From positions 1 through 19,195 of the forward strand of contig CATIYX010000206.1 of NCBI GenBank assembly GCA_949739095.1: a DNA stretch of 19,195 bases, read 5' to 3'. The notes below the pieces were generated by a model. The model was not told where the DNA came from and searched no databases. It saw only the letters and a list, made by a program, of their open reading frames with translations. The position numbers were made by a program, and so were the translations under genes. The DNA comes from an uncultured Clostridia bacterium (GTDB lineage Bacteria > Bacillota > Clostridia > RUG12999). This document shows, one piece after another, positions 6,473-14,695 of the stretch; the first letter of the stretch is position 1; every line of letters begins with the position of its first letter.

Positions 6473-8791
6473 ATGCTTTATGAAGAAACGGGGATGCGTA
6501 TGAAATTGAAAAAAATTTATCACTCGTGGTTGATATCCTATCTTATTATTATCTGTGTTGCTTTTTTTTGCAGTACTGGTATCTATTTGATGATTGGAAC
6601 AGTGGTAAAACAGGAAGTAAACCGTTCCAATACGGTTATTTTGGAAAACGTACGCTTATCGACCGACACATATATCAACGATATGCAGAAAATGGTGATG
6701 GATATTAGAAATAATTCATTGCTTAATACTCTATATAACAGTGAATTAGATGAAACGGAGTTTTCATATCTATCTACTCAAATTCAAAAAGAATTATCAC
6801 GTTATCAGGCGATGAACACAAACATTGACACGATTTACTTATATTTGAAAGAGCGCGATTATGTCATAGCAACCAACCGCTCAGTTGATGCGGATACTAT
6901 GTATGATGTTGCATATAAAGATACAGGAATCGAAAAAGAAGAATGGAAAAGTATTTTGTTTGACAATCAAAAAGGCGGATTTCGTCAACTTCCTGTTTTT
7001 ACAGATGGAGAGATAAAGCAGCAGCTAGCGTTGCTGAATCCATTTCCAACGATGAGCAAAGAACCAAAAGCTGTTTTGGTGGTGGCGGTGTCAGATGAAA
7101 TCGGAAGCCGTGCACTTAGAAACGGCGGATTTGTGGATGATGGTATTCTGTTCCTTATGGATAGTAAGAATCAAGTAGTGATGTCTAGCTGTGCGCAAGA
7201 ACTTCCAGTTACATATGAAATGCTGGAACGGGAAAAGCAGCAAAAACTTAACTTTGATGGTCAATCCTATGTCATTACGTCCACGAAATCCAGTGCAATG
7301 AATATGCGTTACGTTTTGGGTATTCCGAATAATACATATTATAAAACGGCAATTGTAATTAGGAATATTGCGTTTATTGGTGTGTTTGCATTTTTGGCAT
7401 TGGCGTTATATGCCGCATTTTATCTGTTAAAAAAGAACTACAGACCATTGCGCGAATTGATGGGATACGTGCATGAAACATATGGTAAAATGGAGGAAGA
7501 AGAAAATGAGTATTATGTGTTTCAAACAGCAATTACGAAGGCAGTGAAAGAAAAAGCACTAATGCAAAACAAGCTGAAACAACAAAGCAATACCGTAAAA
7601 GAACATATGCTAGGAAATTTGTTGAAGGGAAAAAATGAAAACAATCTGCAAATAGAGGATATTCTATTTTCAAATGGTGTGGATTTTAAAGGGGAACAGA
7701 ACAGAGTACTTGTGTTTTATATGGAATATTTTGATGCATTATTTGAAGGCTCCTCAAAAGAAATTGAAGAGCAGACGGCTTTAGCATTTTTGGTGGTACG
7801 GAATATTACAAAAGAATTATTAGACCGTGATTTTACCACCGCTTTCATCGAAGTAGATGACATGATGGTGTGTTTGCTAAATGCACAAGAACAAGATGAA
7901 AAGCGGGTGTTGGTAAAAATAAAGGAAACGGTAAATGAAGCAAGAGAGATTATTAAAAGCAATTTTTATATTGATTTTACCGTATCAGTCAGTAGCGCAC
8001 ATGAAGCAACGAAAGAGGCTACTGCCTATCAGGAAGCAATGGAAGCAATGGATTACAAAATGATTATAGGCAGCGGTGGTACGATTTGTTATGAAGAGTT
8101 GGAGATTACGCAGGAAAACTATTATTATCCAATGGAAGCGGAACGCATTATTGTAAATGCTTTAAAAGCCGGAGATGAAGAAAAGGCAAATGAAATTTTG
8201 GAAGAGTTATATTCTAGAAATTTTCAACAAGAATCTTTGTCGCTTGCTATGGCGAAATGTTTTATTTCTAATTTGGTTAGCACAATTTTAAAAGTGTTGG
8301 AAGATATACGCATACAACAAGGGATGAATATCGAAATTGACATGAAGGAGATTAACAGGATTCTTGCAGGAGCTGACGTTACAATATCAAAACAGAAAGT
8401 GGTGGAGATTTTTCATACTATTTGCAGTCAAACACAGCAGCGGACAGACTCATCCGCACGGCGTATTGTCAGACAAGTAAAGGAGTATATTGCAGAAAAC
8501 TATATGGACTTTAACCTGAGTTTATATTCTATTGCAGATGAATGTAATATAACTTATACACATCTATCTCGAGTGTTTAAATTGGAGACGGGCATGGGAT
8601 TGCTGCAATATATCAACGAATTTCGTATGGAAATAGCAAAAAAGCATTTGCTGGAAACTGACCGAAGTATTGCGCAAATTGCAGAATCGGTGGGATATGG
8701 AAACAGCAATTCATTAATTCGGGCATTTAAAAAATATAATGGTATTACACCTGGAAAATTTAGGGAGTTAAATAAGCTAAACATGGAATAG
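6473..8791 (+). CDS. Membrane-bound AraC-family transcriptional regulator
   Basis: A one-component sensor-regulator of 772 residues. Residues 1-18 are basic and cytoplasmic, about 19-42 is the first membrane helix, about 43-290 an extracellular region of the size and position of a Cache-type sensor, and about 293-319 the second helix. A linker and a middle cytoplasmic region follow. The last 110 residues (663-772) form the AraC DNA-binding domain, with two helix-turn-helix units: LSLYSIADECNITYTHLSRV and SIAQIAESVGYGNSNSLIR, then the signature KKYNGITPGKFR. This architecture is common in Firmicutes, typically next to carbohydrate genes, where it activates them in response to an outside sugar. 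It follows the lyase/GH88/DUF2264 genes, so control of those is likely but inferred. The start is uncertain: ATG 6473 has a poor ribosome site, and in-frame ATG 6500 (after GGGG) or 6494 would remove up to nine residues without touching any domain. Confidence 0.9.
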   Translation: MLYEETGMRMKLKKIYHSWLISYLIIICVAFFCSTGIYLMIGTVVKQEVNRSNTVILENVRLSTDTYINDMQKMVMDIRNNSLLNTLYNSELDETEFSYLSTQIQKELSRYQAMNTNIDTIYLYLKERDYVIATNRSVDADTMYDVAYKDTGIEKEEWKSILFDNQKGGFRQLPVFTDGEIKQQLALLNPFPTMSKEPKAVLVVAVSDEIGSRALRNGGFVDDGILFLMDSKNQVVMSSCAQELPVTYEMLEREKQQKLNFDGQSYVITSTKSSAMNMRYVLGIPNNTYYKTAIVIRNIAFIGVFAFLALALYAAFYLLKKNYRPLRELMGYVHETYGKMEEEENEYYVFQTAITKAVKEKALMQNKLKQQSNTVKEHMLGNLLKGKNENNLQIEDILFSNGVDFKGEQNRVLVFYMEYFDALFEGSSKEIEEQTALAFLVVRNITKELLDRDFTTAFIEVDDMMVCLLNAQEQDEKRVLVKIKETVNEAREIIKSNFYIDFTVSVSSAHEATKEATAYQEAMEAMDYKMIIGSGGTICYEELEITQENYYYPMEAERIIVNALKAGDEEKANEILEELYSRNFQQESLSLAMAKCFISNLVSTILKVLEDIRIQQGMNIEIDMKEINRILAGADVTISKQKVVEIFHTICSQTQQRTDSSARRIVRQVKEYIAENYMDFNLSLYSIADECNITYTHLSRVFKLETGMGLLQYINEFRMEIAKKHLLETDRSIAQIAESVGYGNSNSLIRAFKKYNGITPGKFRELNKLNME

Positions 8792-8796
8792 AAATT

Positions 8797-8919
8797 ATGG
8801 GTATTTTAGATTTGGGGTTGTCGAAAGCGGGTTTCATGAATTACCTGTATGAAGAAATCTTATCATTTTTGTCTAATGAAAGAACAATTAAAATACTAAA
8901 AGTTTTGGGCAAATGGTAA
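8797..8919 (+). CDS. Possible 40-residue small protein
   Basis: An ATG five bases after the regulator's stop opens a 40-codon frame (MGILDLGLSKAGFMNYLYEE at the start, ending VLGKW). A weak GGA lies nine bases upstream, inside the end of the regulator gene. It sits before the terminator at 8965, so it would be on the same transcript. Composition is protein-like, with a helical, mildly amphipathic C-terminal half. I recognise no family. It may be chance or a decayed fragment. Confidence 0.25.
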   Translation: MGILDLGLSKAGFMNYLYEEILSFLSNERTIKILKVLGKW

Positions 8920-8964
8920 TAAGGAAATACGAAAGTATTACTATTTACAGCAATAGGTGCAAAA

Positions 8965-9009
8965 CGAAAGAGATATAGATTTATTATTTAGTCTATATCT
9001 CTTTTGCTA
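8965..9009 (+). terminator. Terminator of the AraC transcript
   Basis: A perfect 13-pair stem (8967-8979 AAAGAGATATAGA with 8992-9004) encloses a 12-base loop. It is flanked by A residues on the left and a T run on the right (9002-9005), so it could work in both directions. Confidence 0.85.
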
Positions 9010-9215
9010 TAATTGAGCATTATGACCTAAAGAACTGTGCAAGTTTTCAAATTGAAGCTTTATATAAACGTTGGTAGTCTTGGTAAGTGAGGGGCGTAAT
9101 ATGATAAGCAGACTGTTATTCATTTATAAGGTATAAATAGATTTTATGTATAGCGTTGAATGGGTTTTCTAAGTTCTGGGAAATTTTTGAATCCTGTCAA
9201 ATCTACATCTGGTTA
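9010..9215. other. AT-rich stretch without a recognisable gene
   Basis: No long frame exists here on either strand. A good ribosome site (GAGGGG, 9089-9094) precedes an ATG at 9101, but that frame stops after 11 codons. Short protein-like fragments occur in several frames, as in a decayed gene, but none resembles a family I know. Confidence 0.4.
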
Positions 9216-9244
9216 GTGACTTTAATTCTTTATTATGGTATAAT
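9216..9244 (+). promoter_or_regulatory. Probable promoter of the two-component system
   Basis: GTGACT (9216-9221, 4/6) and a perfect TATAAT (9239-9244) are 17 bases apart, giving a leader of about 115 bases before the regulator's ATG. A second -10-like TATACT lies at 9329-9334 without a good -35 box. It could be an activator-dependent promoter, and a small inverted repeat (AAGA-AAA-TCTT, 9282-9292) lies upstream of it. Confidence 0.5.
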
Positions 9245-9365
9245 AACCATATTGATGTTAAAAATATCGGTCTAATATTGTAAGAAAATCTTCATAATTT
9301 TATGTGCGATATGTTTCGATTTTAGTAGTATACTGATGATGCAGTCAAAAAGAAGGGGTAAGAAT

Positions 9366-10064
9366 ATGGAAAAAGCAAACATTCTAGTGGTGGACGACGA
9401 CAGAGAAATAGTGGAAAGCATTGCAATTTATCTGCAAAATGAAGGATATACGGTATGTAAAGCATATGATGGGCTTGCGGCACTAGACATTCTCATGCAG
9501 CAGCAAATCCATCTGATTATTCTTGATATCATGATGCCAAAGCTCGATGGTATTAAAGCGACTTTGAAAATCAGGGAAGAATATAACATTCCCATCATTT
9601 TGCTTTCTGCGAAATCTGAAGATACAGATAAAATCATCGGGTTAAATATTGGTGCAGATGATTATATGACAAAACCTTTTAATCCCCTGGAATTGATTGC
9701 AAGAGTACGGTCTCAGCTTAGACGGTATACCCAGCTCGGAAATATAGTGGCATCGGACAGCAAAATTGTCATTGGCGGTTTGTGTCTGGATACGGATGAA
9801 AAATCTGTGACTGTGGACGGCGAACCGGTTCGCTTAACGCCAATGGAATATAAAATTTTAACGTTGCTCATGCGCAATCCCGGCAGAGTATTTTCGGCAG
9901 ACGAGATATACAGCAAGGTGTGGAACGAAGATGTTTGCGTGGCAGACAACACCATTGCAGTACATATCCGGCGTATTCGTGAAAAAGTTGAAATTGACCC
10001 GAAAAAACCAAAATATGTAAAGGTGGTGTGGGGAATTGGCTATAAAATGGAAAAGCTTCCCTAA
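9366..10064 (+). CDS. OmpR/PhoB-family response regulator
   Basis: A 232-residue two-domain regulator. The receiver domain (about 4-120) shows the acidic pocket VVDDD (Asp10-Asp12), the phosphorylated Asp54 in LIILDIMMP, Ser81 in IILLSAK, and the invariant Lys103 in DYMTKPF. The winged-helix DNA-binding domain (about 133-229) has LTPMEYKILTLLMRNPGRVF and the recognition-helix region NTIAVHIRRIREK, ending GIGYKME. I chose ATG 9366, seven bases after AGAAGGGG; an upstream in-frame ATG at 9336 lacks such a site. The histidine kinase overlaps its last 29 bases, so the two are translationally coupled partners. The receiver looks like those of VanR-like regulators, but no resistance genes lie nearby. 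The target genes are unknown; autoregulation and the downstream alpha-galactosidase are candidates. Confidence 0.95.
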   Translation: MEKANILVVDDDREIVESIAIYLQNEGYTVCKAYDGLAALDILMQQQIHLIILDIMMPKLDGIKATLKIREEYNIPIILLSAKSEDTDKIIGLNIGADDYMTKPFNPLELIARVRSQLRRYTQLGNIVASDSKIVIGGLCLDTDEKSVTVDGEPVRLTPMEYKILTLLMRNPGRVFSADEIYSKVWNEDVCVADNTIAVHIRRIREKVEIDPKKPKYVKVVWGIGYKMEKLP

Positions 10065-12117
10065 ATGGTTTTATCATAGTGCGCTGAAAAGTGTGGCTTG
10101 TGTATTGGTGGTAGCATGTACCGGCACAGCGTTCATTATAGGCAGTTACATGGACACGCACATTTCTTATGCAAATGTGATGGAAGAATCTTATATGACA
10201 TCAAATTACAGGGCAACGGAAATGAGCTCCATAGCGCATAGAGTTATACGCCTGTTAAAGACTTATAAAAATGAGGATTATGTGCGTAGCGGCGGAACAA
10301 TTGATGCGGAGTCTGTGAAAGAAAGCATTGTGGAAAAATATTATAACAACTATTATAATGACTATATGGAATCAGTATCTCCAAGGACAGATGAGGAGTA
10401 TGTGGAAGTGCCGCAAAATACCAAAGCGGTCAGACAAATGCTGAAAGAAAAAATAGTAGCAGAACACGCGCTGGACATAGAGGCAAAGAAGCAGGAAAAA
10501 ATTGTGGAGGAATTACAAGAATATTTTTCCTTGGTAGAAAGTCTCAACCAATCGGAGGGGATTTATTATTATGCTACTGATGGACAAATGACGGTAAGCA
10601 ATGTGTCAGACGCGAATAAGGCATTTTTCAGCGGACAGCCTGCATATCTGTTGTTTGACCATGGAAAATATGAATGGGACGATCAATTAATAGACCATTC
10701 TGAATTCGGTAATGTAACAGTACAGGATGAGGTCTATGTGGCATTATCGACAGAGCAAGTGCAGCAACGGGAAAAGATATTCATGCAGGACAGACAATAT
10801 ATGGACAGAGTAATGCTATATATTATCTTGATGATTGTGTTAGATGTATTTGCGATGCTATATTTGTTTTTTGCAGTAGGACGTAAGGCAGATGAGGAAG
10901 CAATTCAACTCTGTCCTGTAGATAGAATTTATACGGATTTTAATGTCATAATAGGTGGAATCATCGCGGGACTGATAATTGGTGCATGTTTGGGATTGTA
11001 TGATTATTTAGACACATATCATCAATATGCCGGGCAGGTAGAGCAGTTTATGACTGCAGAGGACATCATGCATAAGCCTGTTATTTTTGTCAGCTTGAGC
11101 GCTGCAATATTTGCTGGAATCACGGCAGTATTAACACTATTTCTATCGCTGGTACGGCAATTTAAAGCGCGGCAGTTGTTATCTCATTCTCTCGCTGGGG
11201 CAATTGTACGTAAGATTTGGCATGGAATTCGTTGGTTACTGGATAGAGGACCTGTTTTGCTAATCTCTTCCAGAGAACTTTCTTTGGTGCGTAGCGGTGT
11301 GCAGAAAGTGAAAGATGGAAATTTAGAACATAGAATCAATCTGTCGCAGGGGAAAATGTTATATGGACTGGCACAGGATATTAACACCATGTCAGATGGA
11401 CTGCAAAAAGCAGTGGAAAAAGAACTTCAGGCAGAACGGCTTAAAACGGAATTGATTACAAACGTTTCACATGATTTGAAAACGCCACTTACGTCTATTA
11501 TCAATTATAGTGATTTGTTGACACGTGAAGAGTTAACGCCTGACTATGCCAATGATTACGCAAAAGTCCTCAAGGACAAAAGCGAAAAATTGAAGCAATT
11601 AACTAGTGATTTGTTTGAGATTTCTAAAGTGCAAAGTGGCAATATTGAGGTACAGAAGGAAGCGCTACAGGTGAAAGAACTGATTATGCAGGCAATTGCT
11701 GAATATGAAGAAAAATTTAAAGAAGCAGAACTCAGTATACGTGTATCAGCAGTGCCAGATGATTTATATATCTTTTCGGATGGTAAAAAAATGGCGCGTG
11801 TACTGGAAAATTTGGTTGTTAACATTCTAAAATATGCCCAGCCGCAAACCAGAGTGTATGTAGATGTTTTAGAGCACGACGGGAAATGTGAAATTGTCTT
11901 TAAAAACATTGCCAATTATGAAATGAATTTTAGTGCAGATGAAATTGTACAGCGGTTTGCAAGAGGTGACGCGTCCAGAACCACGGACGGCAACGGACTG
12001 GGACTGGCGATTGCTCAGAGTTATGTGGAGGCGTGCGGCGGCACGTTTGGTGTAGCAGTGGATGGCGACCTGTTCAAAGCAACGGTAGCATTTGATATTT
12101 TAGAGCAGGAAAATTAA
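10036..12117 (+). CDS. Multi-pass membrane sensor histidine kinase
   Basis: A 693-residue partner of the preceding regulator. Membrane helices are predicted at about 16-37, 257-281, 303-324 and 348-372, with an extracellular region of about 220 residues between the first two. After a HAMP-like segment (about 408-462), the dimerisation domain carries the H-box NVSHDLKTPLTS (His479). The ATPase domain has the N-box ENLVVNILKYA (Asn596) and the glycine-rich box DGNGLGLAIA (651-660). The usual DxGxG box is missing; the stretch KNIANYEMNFSADEIVQRF replaces it, as I recall for a group of VanS-like Firmicutes kinases. The start is TTG at 10036, with AGGTGG about seven bases ahead inside the upstream gene; no ATG lies near the first membrane helix in this frame. 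The signal sensed is unknown. Confidence 0.93.
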   Translation: MAIKWKSFPKWFYHSALKSVACVLVVACTGTAFIIGSYMDTHISYANVMEESYMTSNYRATEMSSIAHRVIRLLKTYKNEDYVRSGGTIDAESVKESIVEKYYNNYYNDYMESVSPRTDEEYVEVPQNTKAVRQMLKEKIVAEHALDIEAKKQEKIVEELQEYFSLVESLNQSEGIYYYATDGQMTVSNVSDANKAFFSGQPAYLLFDHGKYEWDDQLIDHSEFGNVTVQDEVYVALSTEQVQQREKIFMQDRQYMDRVMLYIILMIVLDVFAMLYLFFAVGRKADEEAIQLCPVDRIYTDFNVIIGGIIAGLIIGACLGLYDYLDTYHQYAGQVEQFMTAEDIMHKPVIFVSLSAAIFAGITAVLTLFLSLVRQFKARQLLSHSLAGAIVRKIWHGIRWLLDRGPVLLISSRELSLVRSGVQKVKDGNLEHRINLSQGKMLYGLAQDINTMSDGLQKAVEKELQAERLKTELITNVSHDLKTPLTSIINYSDLLTREELTPDYANDYAKVLKDKSEKLKQLTSDLFEISKVQSGNIEVQKEALQVKELIMQAIAEYEEKFKEAELSIRVSAVPDDLYIFSDGKKMARVLENLVVNILKYAQPQTRVYVDVLEHDGKCEIVFKNIANYEMNFSADEIVQRFARGDASRTTDGNGLGLAIAQSYVEACGGTFGVAVDGDLFKATVAFDILEQEN

Positions 12118-12140
12118 CTTTAAACTGTTATAAACGGAAA

Positions 12141-12175
12141 ACAGCCCGGAAAACATATTTCGGGTTGTTTTTGTA
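12141..12175 (+). terminator. Terminator of the two-component operon
   Basis: ACAGCCCG (12141-12148) pairs with CGGGTTGT (12161-12168), including one G-U pair. A T-rich run follows at 12166-12174. It lies 24 bases after the kinase stop. Confidence 0.85.
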
Positions 12176-12252
12176 TGTAGAAAATCCGTGGATTAGCTGT
12201 GTATTCAATAAAAGCTGATGGCTATGAGCGCTGAAAAAAGCGGCTTTATTTC

Positions 12253-12281
12253 TTGACTTTTGTTTTATGTTATTATATTAT
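12253..12281 (+). promoter_or_regulatory. Promoter of the alpha-galactosidase gene
   Basis: TTGACT (12253-12258) and TATTAT (12276-12281), each 5/6 to consensus, are 17 bases apart. The predicted transcript starts near 12288, leaving a leader of about 75 bases. Confidence 0.75.
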
Positions 12282-12363
12282 AAATGCAGAATTTATTCAC
12301 AAGAAATATTGGAAATATGATGAAATAATTGACAAAACACGAAACATGAGAAGGAGAATGAAC

Positions 12364-14532
12364 ATGAGCATAGAATTTCAGAATAACAAATTTCATCTTT
12401 TCAACGATACAATGAGTTATATCGTTGAGGTATCCAGACAGGGCGATTTACTCCATTTGTATTTTGGGGCGAGAGTTGATGCAGATGATGTGCAGCCCTC
12501 TGTAAAAATGCGTGGTTTTGATTGTTGTGCTAACGATAGCGACGCAGAATATTCACTATCTGCACTGCCGCAGGAATATCCGTCAGCGGGTGCGTCCGAT
12601 TTCCGTTCGCCTGCATATGAGATTGAAACAGATAACGGGCTGCATACGCCCGAATTGAAATATAAAAGTCATGAAATGATAAATGGAAAGCCACCGATAA
12701 GTGGGTTGCCCGCTGTTTATGTTGAAAATGATAGTGAGGCGCAGACGCTGGTTATAACAGCGGCGGATGAAGTGCATGGTATAGAAGTGAAGCTGTACTA
12801 TACGGTATTTGAAAATTTCAATGCAATTTGCCGCCACAGTGAGATAACAAATATTTCCAATCCATACATATATCTCAACAACGCACAGAGCGTCAGCCTT
12901 GATTTCCCGGCGGGTGCATATGAGTATATTCACCTTGAGGGCGCATGGGCGAGAGAAAAGCATATTGATAGGAACACCGTCCATAAGGGAACGCAGGGAT
13001 TTGAGTCAAGACGAGGTGCGTCAGGACATGTTGAAAATCCGTTTTTAATGTTCTTTGACAAGGGCGCGAATGAAGAGTACGGAAATGTATATGGAATATC
13101 GCTTATTTACAGTGGAAATCACCGCTTTTCAATGGAACAGGAGATGTATGAAACCGTAAGGGTGCAGGCGGGAATCAATCCGTTTCAATTCCGTTTTAAG
13201 CTGAACAAGGGAGAAAGATTCGTAACGCCGGAGGCAGTTATGGTATATTCAAGAGACGGTTTTGCAAAGATGTCCAATACGTTTCACAAGCTGTACAGAA
13301 CGCGTCTTTGCCGTGGCAAATGGCGGGACAAGGAGCGCCCCATTTTAATAAACAACTGGGAGGGGACATATTTTGATTTCACAAAGGAAAAACTGCTTGC
13401 GATAGCAGATGTAGCGAGTGAAATCGGGATTGAGTTGTTTGTGCTTGACGACGGCTGGTTCGGCAAGCGTGACAATGACAATTGTTCACTTGGAGACTGG
13501 TATGAAAATAAAGAAAAACTCGGCGGAACGCTGTCGGAACTTGCGAAAGAAATGAATAAAAGAGGATTAAAATTCGGATTGTGGTTTGAACCTGAGATGA
13601 TTTCTCCCGACAGCGATTTGTATAGAGAACATCCAGACTGGGCAATCAATGTGCCGAATGTGAAACCGCATCTCGGCAGACATCAGCTTGTCTTGGATTA
13701 TACAAGGGCGGAGGTGTGCGATTATATCGTAGAACGTATTACTGAGATCCTTGGAAATGCAAATATTGAATATGTCAAATGGGATATGAACAGGAATATG
13801 AGCGATGTGTATTCCTTGCATTTAGACGCAGACTGTCAGGGCGAGTTTTATCACAGATATATACTCGGACTCTACGATGTGCTGGACAGGATAATCACAG
13901 CATTTCCGGATATCCTGTTTGAAGGCTGCTCGGGCGGCGGGGGAAGAAACGACCCAGGTATGCTCTACTATATGCCGCAGAATTGGGCAAGTGATGATAC
14001 GGATGCGACAGAACGCTTGTATATTCAATATGGTGGAAGTATGGTATATCCCGCGTCAACTGTTGGTGCGCATATATCAGCGGTCCCCAATCATCAGACG
14101 GGCAGAATAAGCTCTCTTTCCATGCGTGGAACCGTTGCAATGAACGGTGCGTTCGGCTATGAACTTGACTTGACAAGTCTTGGTAAGAGTGAACTTGATG
14201 AGATGAAAAAGCAGATTGCATTTTATAAGAACAACCGCCATCTTGTGATGAACGGCGCGTTTTACAGACTGTTCAATCCATTCACTTCAAGACACTCAGC
14301 GTGGATGTATGTTTCGGAGGATAAGAGCAAAGCTTTGGTGTATTATGTCGTAAAGACGGCAAGACCATCAAACGAAGATGTGTACTTAAAACTAAAGGGA
14401 CTTGACGAAAATGCGAAATATACGATAAGTGGCAAAACTCAAAGCGGTAGAACGCTGATGAATTACGGAATTGTTATTAACAGCGGCGAACATGATGGAA
14501 ATAATATGATTTTTGAAGTAAAGCGAGTATAA
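12364..14532 (+). CDS. Alpha-galactosidase, glycoside hydrolase family 36
   Basis: A 722-residue enzyme of the standard length for bacterial GH36 alpha-galactosidases, which remove terminal alpha-1,6-galactose from raffinose-type sugars and galactomannan fragments. An N-terminal beta-sandwich (about 1-310) precedes the (beta/alpha)8 barrel. Motifs are LDDGWFGKRD (361-370), GLWFEPEMIS (405-414), YVKWDMNRN with nucleophile Asp474, the galactose-binding CSGGGGRNDPG (522-532), and SDDTDATER (543-551) holding the acid/base aspartate, probably Asp544 by its 70-residue spacing from the nucleophile. There is no signal peptide, so it is cytoplasmic. I chose ATG 12364, seven bases after AAGGAG; upstream in-frame codons have no such site. 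Its leucine codon choice (CTT frequent) differs from its neighbours, hinting at a separate origin. No terminator is visible before the next promoter. Its role in the uronate locus is plausible only if the polymer carries alpha-galactose. Confidence 0.96.
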   Translation: MSIEFQNNKFHLFNDTMSYIVEVSRQGDLLHLYFGARVDADDVQPSVKMRGFDCCANDSDAEYSLSALPQEYPSAGASDFRSPAYEIETDNGLHTPELKYKSHEMINGKPPISGLPAVYVENDSEAQTLVITAADEVHGIEVKLYYTVFENFNAICRHSEITNISNPYIYLNNAQSVSLDFPAGAYEYIHLEGAWAREKHIDRNTVHKGTQGFESRRGASGHVENPFLMFFDKGANEEYGNVYGISLIYSGNHRFSMEQEMYETVRVQAGINPFQFRFKLNKGERFVTPEAVMVYSRDGFAKMSNTFHKLYRTRLCRGKWRDKERPILINNWEGTYFDFTKEKLLAIADVASEIGIELFVLDDGWFGKRDNDNCSLGDWYENKEKLGGTLSELAKEMNKRGLKFGLWFEPEMISPDSDLYREHPDWAINVPNVKPHLGRHQLVLDYTRAEVCDYIVERITEILGNANIEYVKWDMNRNMSDVYSLHLDADCQGEFYHRYILGLYDVLDRIITAFPDILFEGCSGGGGRNDPGMLYYMPQNWASDDTDATERLYIQYGGSMVYPASTVGAHISAVPNHQTGRISSLSMRGTVAMNGAFGYELDLTSLGKSELDEMKKQIAFYKNNRHLVMNGAFYRLFNPFTSRHSAWMYVSEDKSKALVYYVVKTARPSNEDVYLKLKGLDENAKYTISGKTQSGRTLMNYGIVINSGEHDGNNMIFEVKRV

Positions 14533-14618
14533 AGTAAAGCGAAGTCCTTACGGGATATGCATTGAGAAGTTTCGGATTTAGTGGGGTATTTTTAATGAAA
14601 TTTCAGTTTGTGAAATGA

Positions 14619-14647
14619 TTGACAATTTCATTAGAAATTGTTATAAT
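14619..14647 (+). promoter_or_regulatory. Exact consensus sigma-A promoter
   Basis: TTGACA (14619-14624), 17 bases, TATAAT (14642-14647): every hexamer base matches consensus. Transcription should start near 14654, about 42 bases before the stalk-protein ATG. Confidence 0.92.
14622..14641. promoter_or_regulatory. Operator-like palindrome inside the promoter
   Basis: ACAATTTC-ATTA-GAAATTGT is a perfect inverted repeat with 8-base arms. It runs from within the -35 box to the base before the -10 box. A further perfect palindrome, TGAAATTTCA, lies at 14596-14605. A dimeric repressor bound here would block RNA polymerase. The repressor is unknown. Confidence 0.5.
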
Positions 14648-14695
14648 AAAAATGGACTACAAAAAGGGGTGTCCCCAAAAGAAAGGATGAATGAC

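Noticed and set aside
9366..12117. A VanRS-type glycopeptide-resistance regulatory pair
   Set aside because: The resemblance is only at subfamily level, and no ligase, dehydrogenase or dipeptidase genes accompany it in the window.
14666..14676. GGGG-TGT-CCCC inverted repeat in the stalk-protein leader as a terminator
   Set aside because: It has only four pairs with a three-base loop, is followed by A residues rather than T, and lies just after the predicted transcript start.
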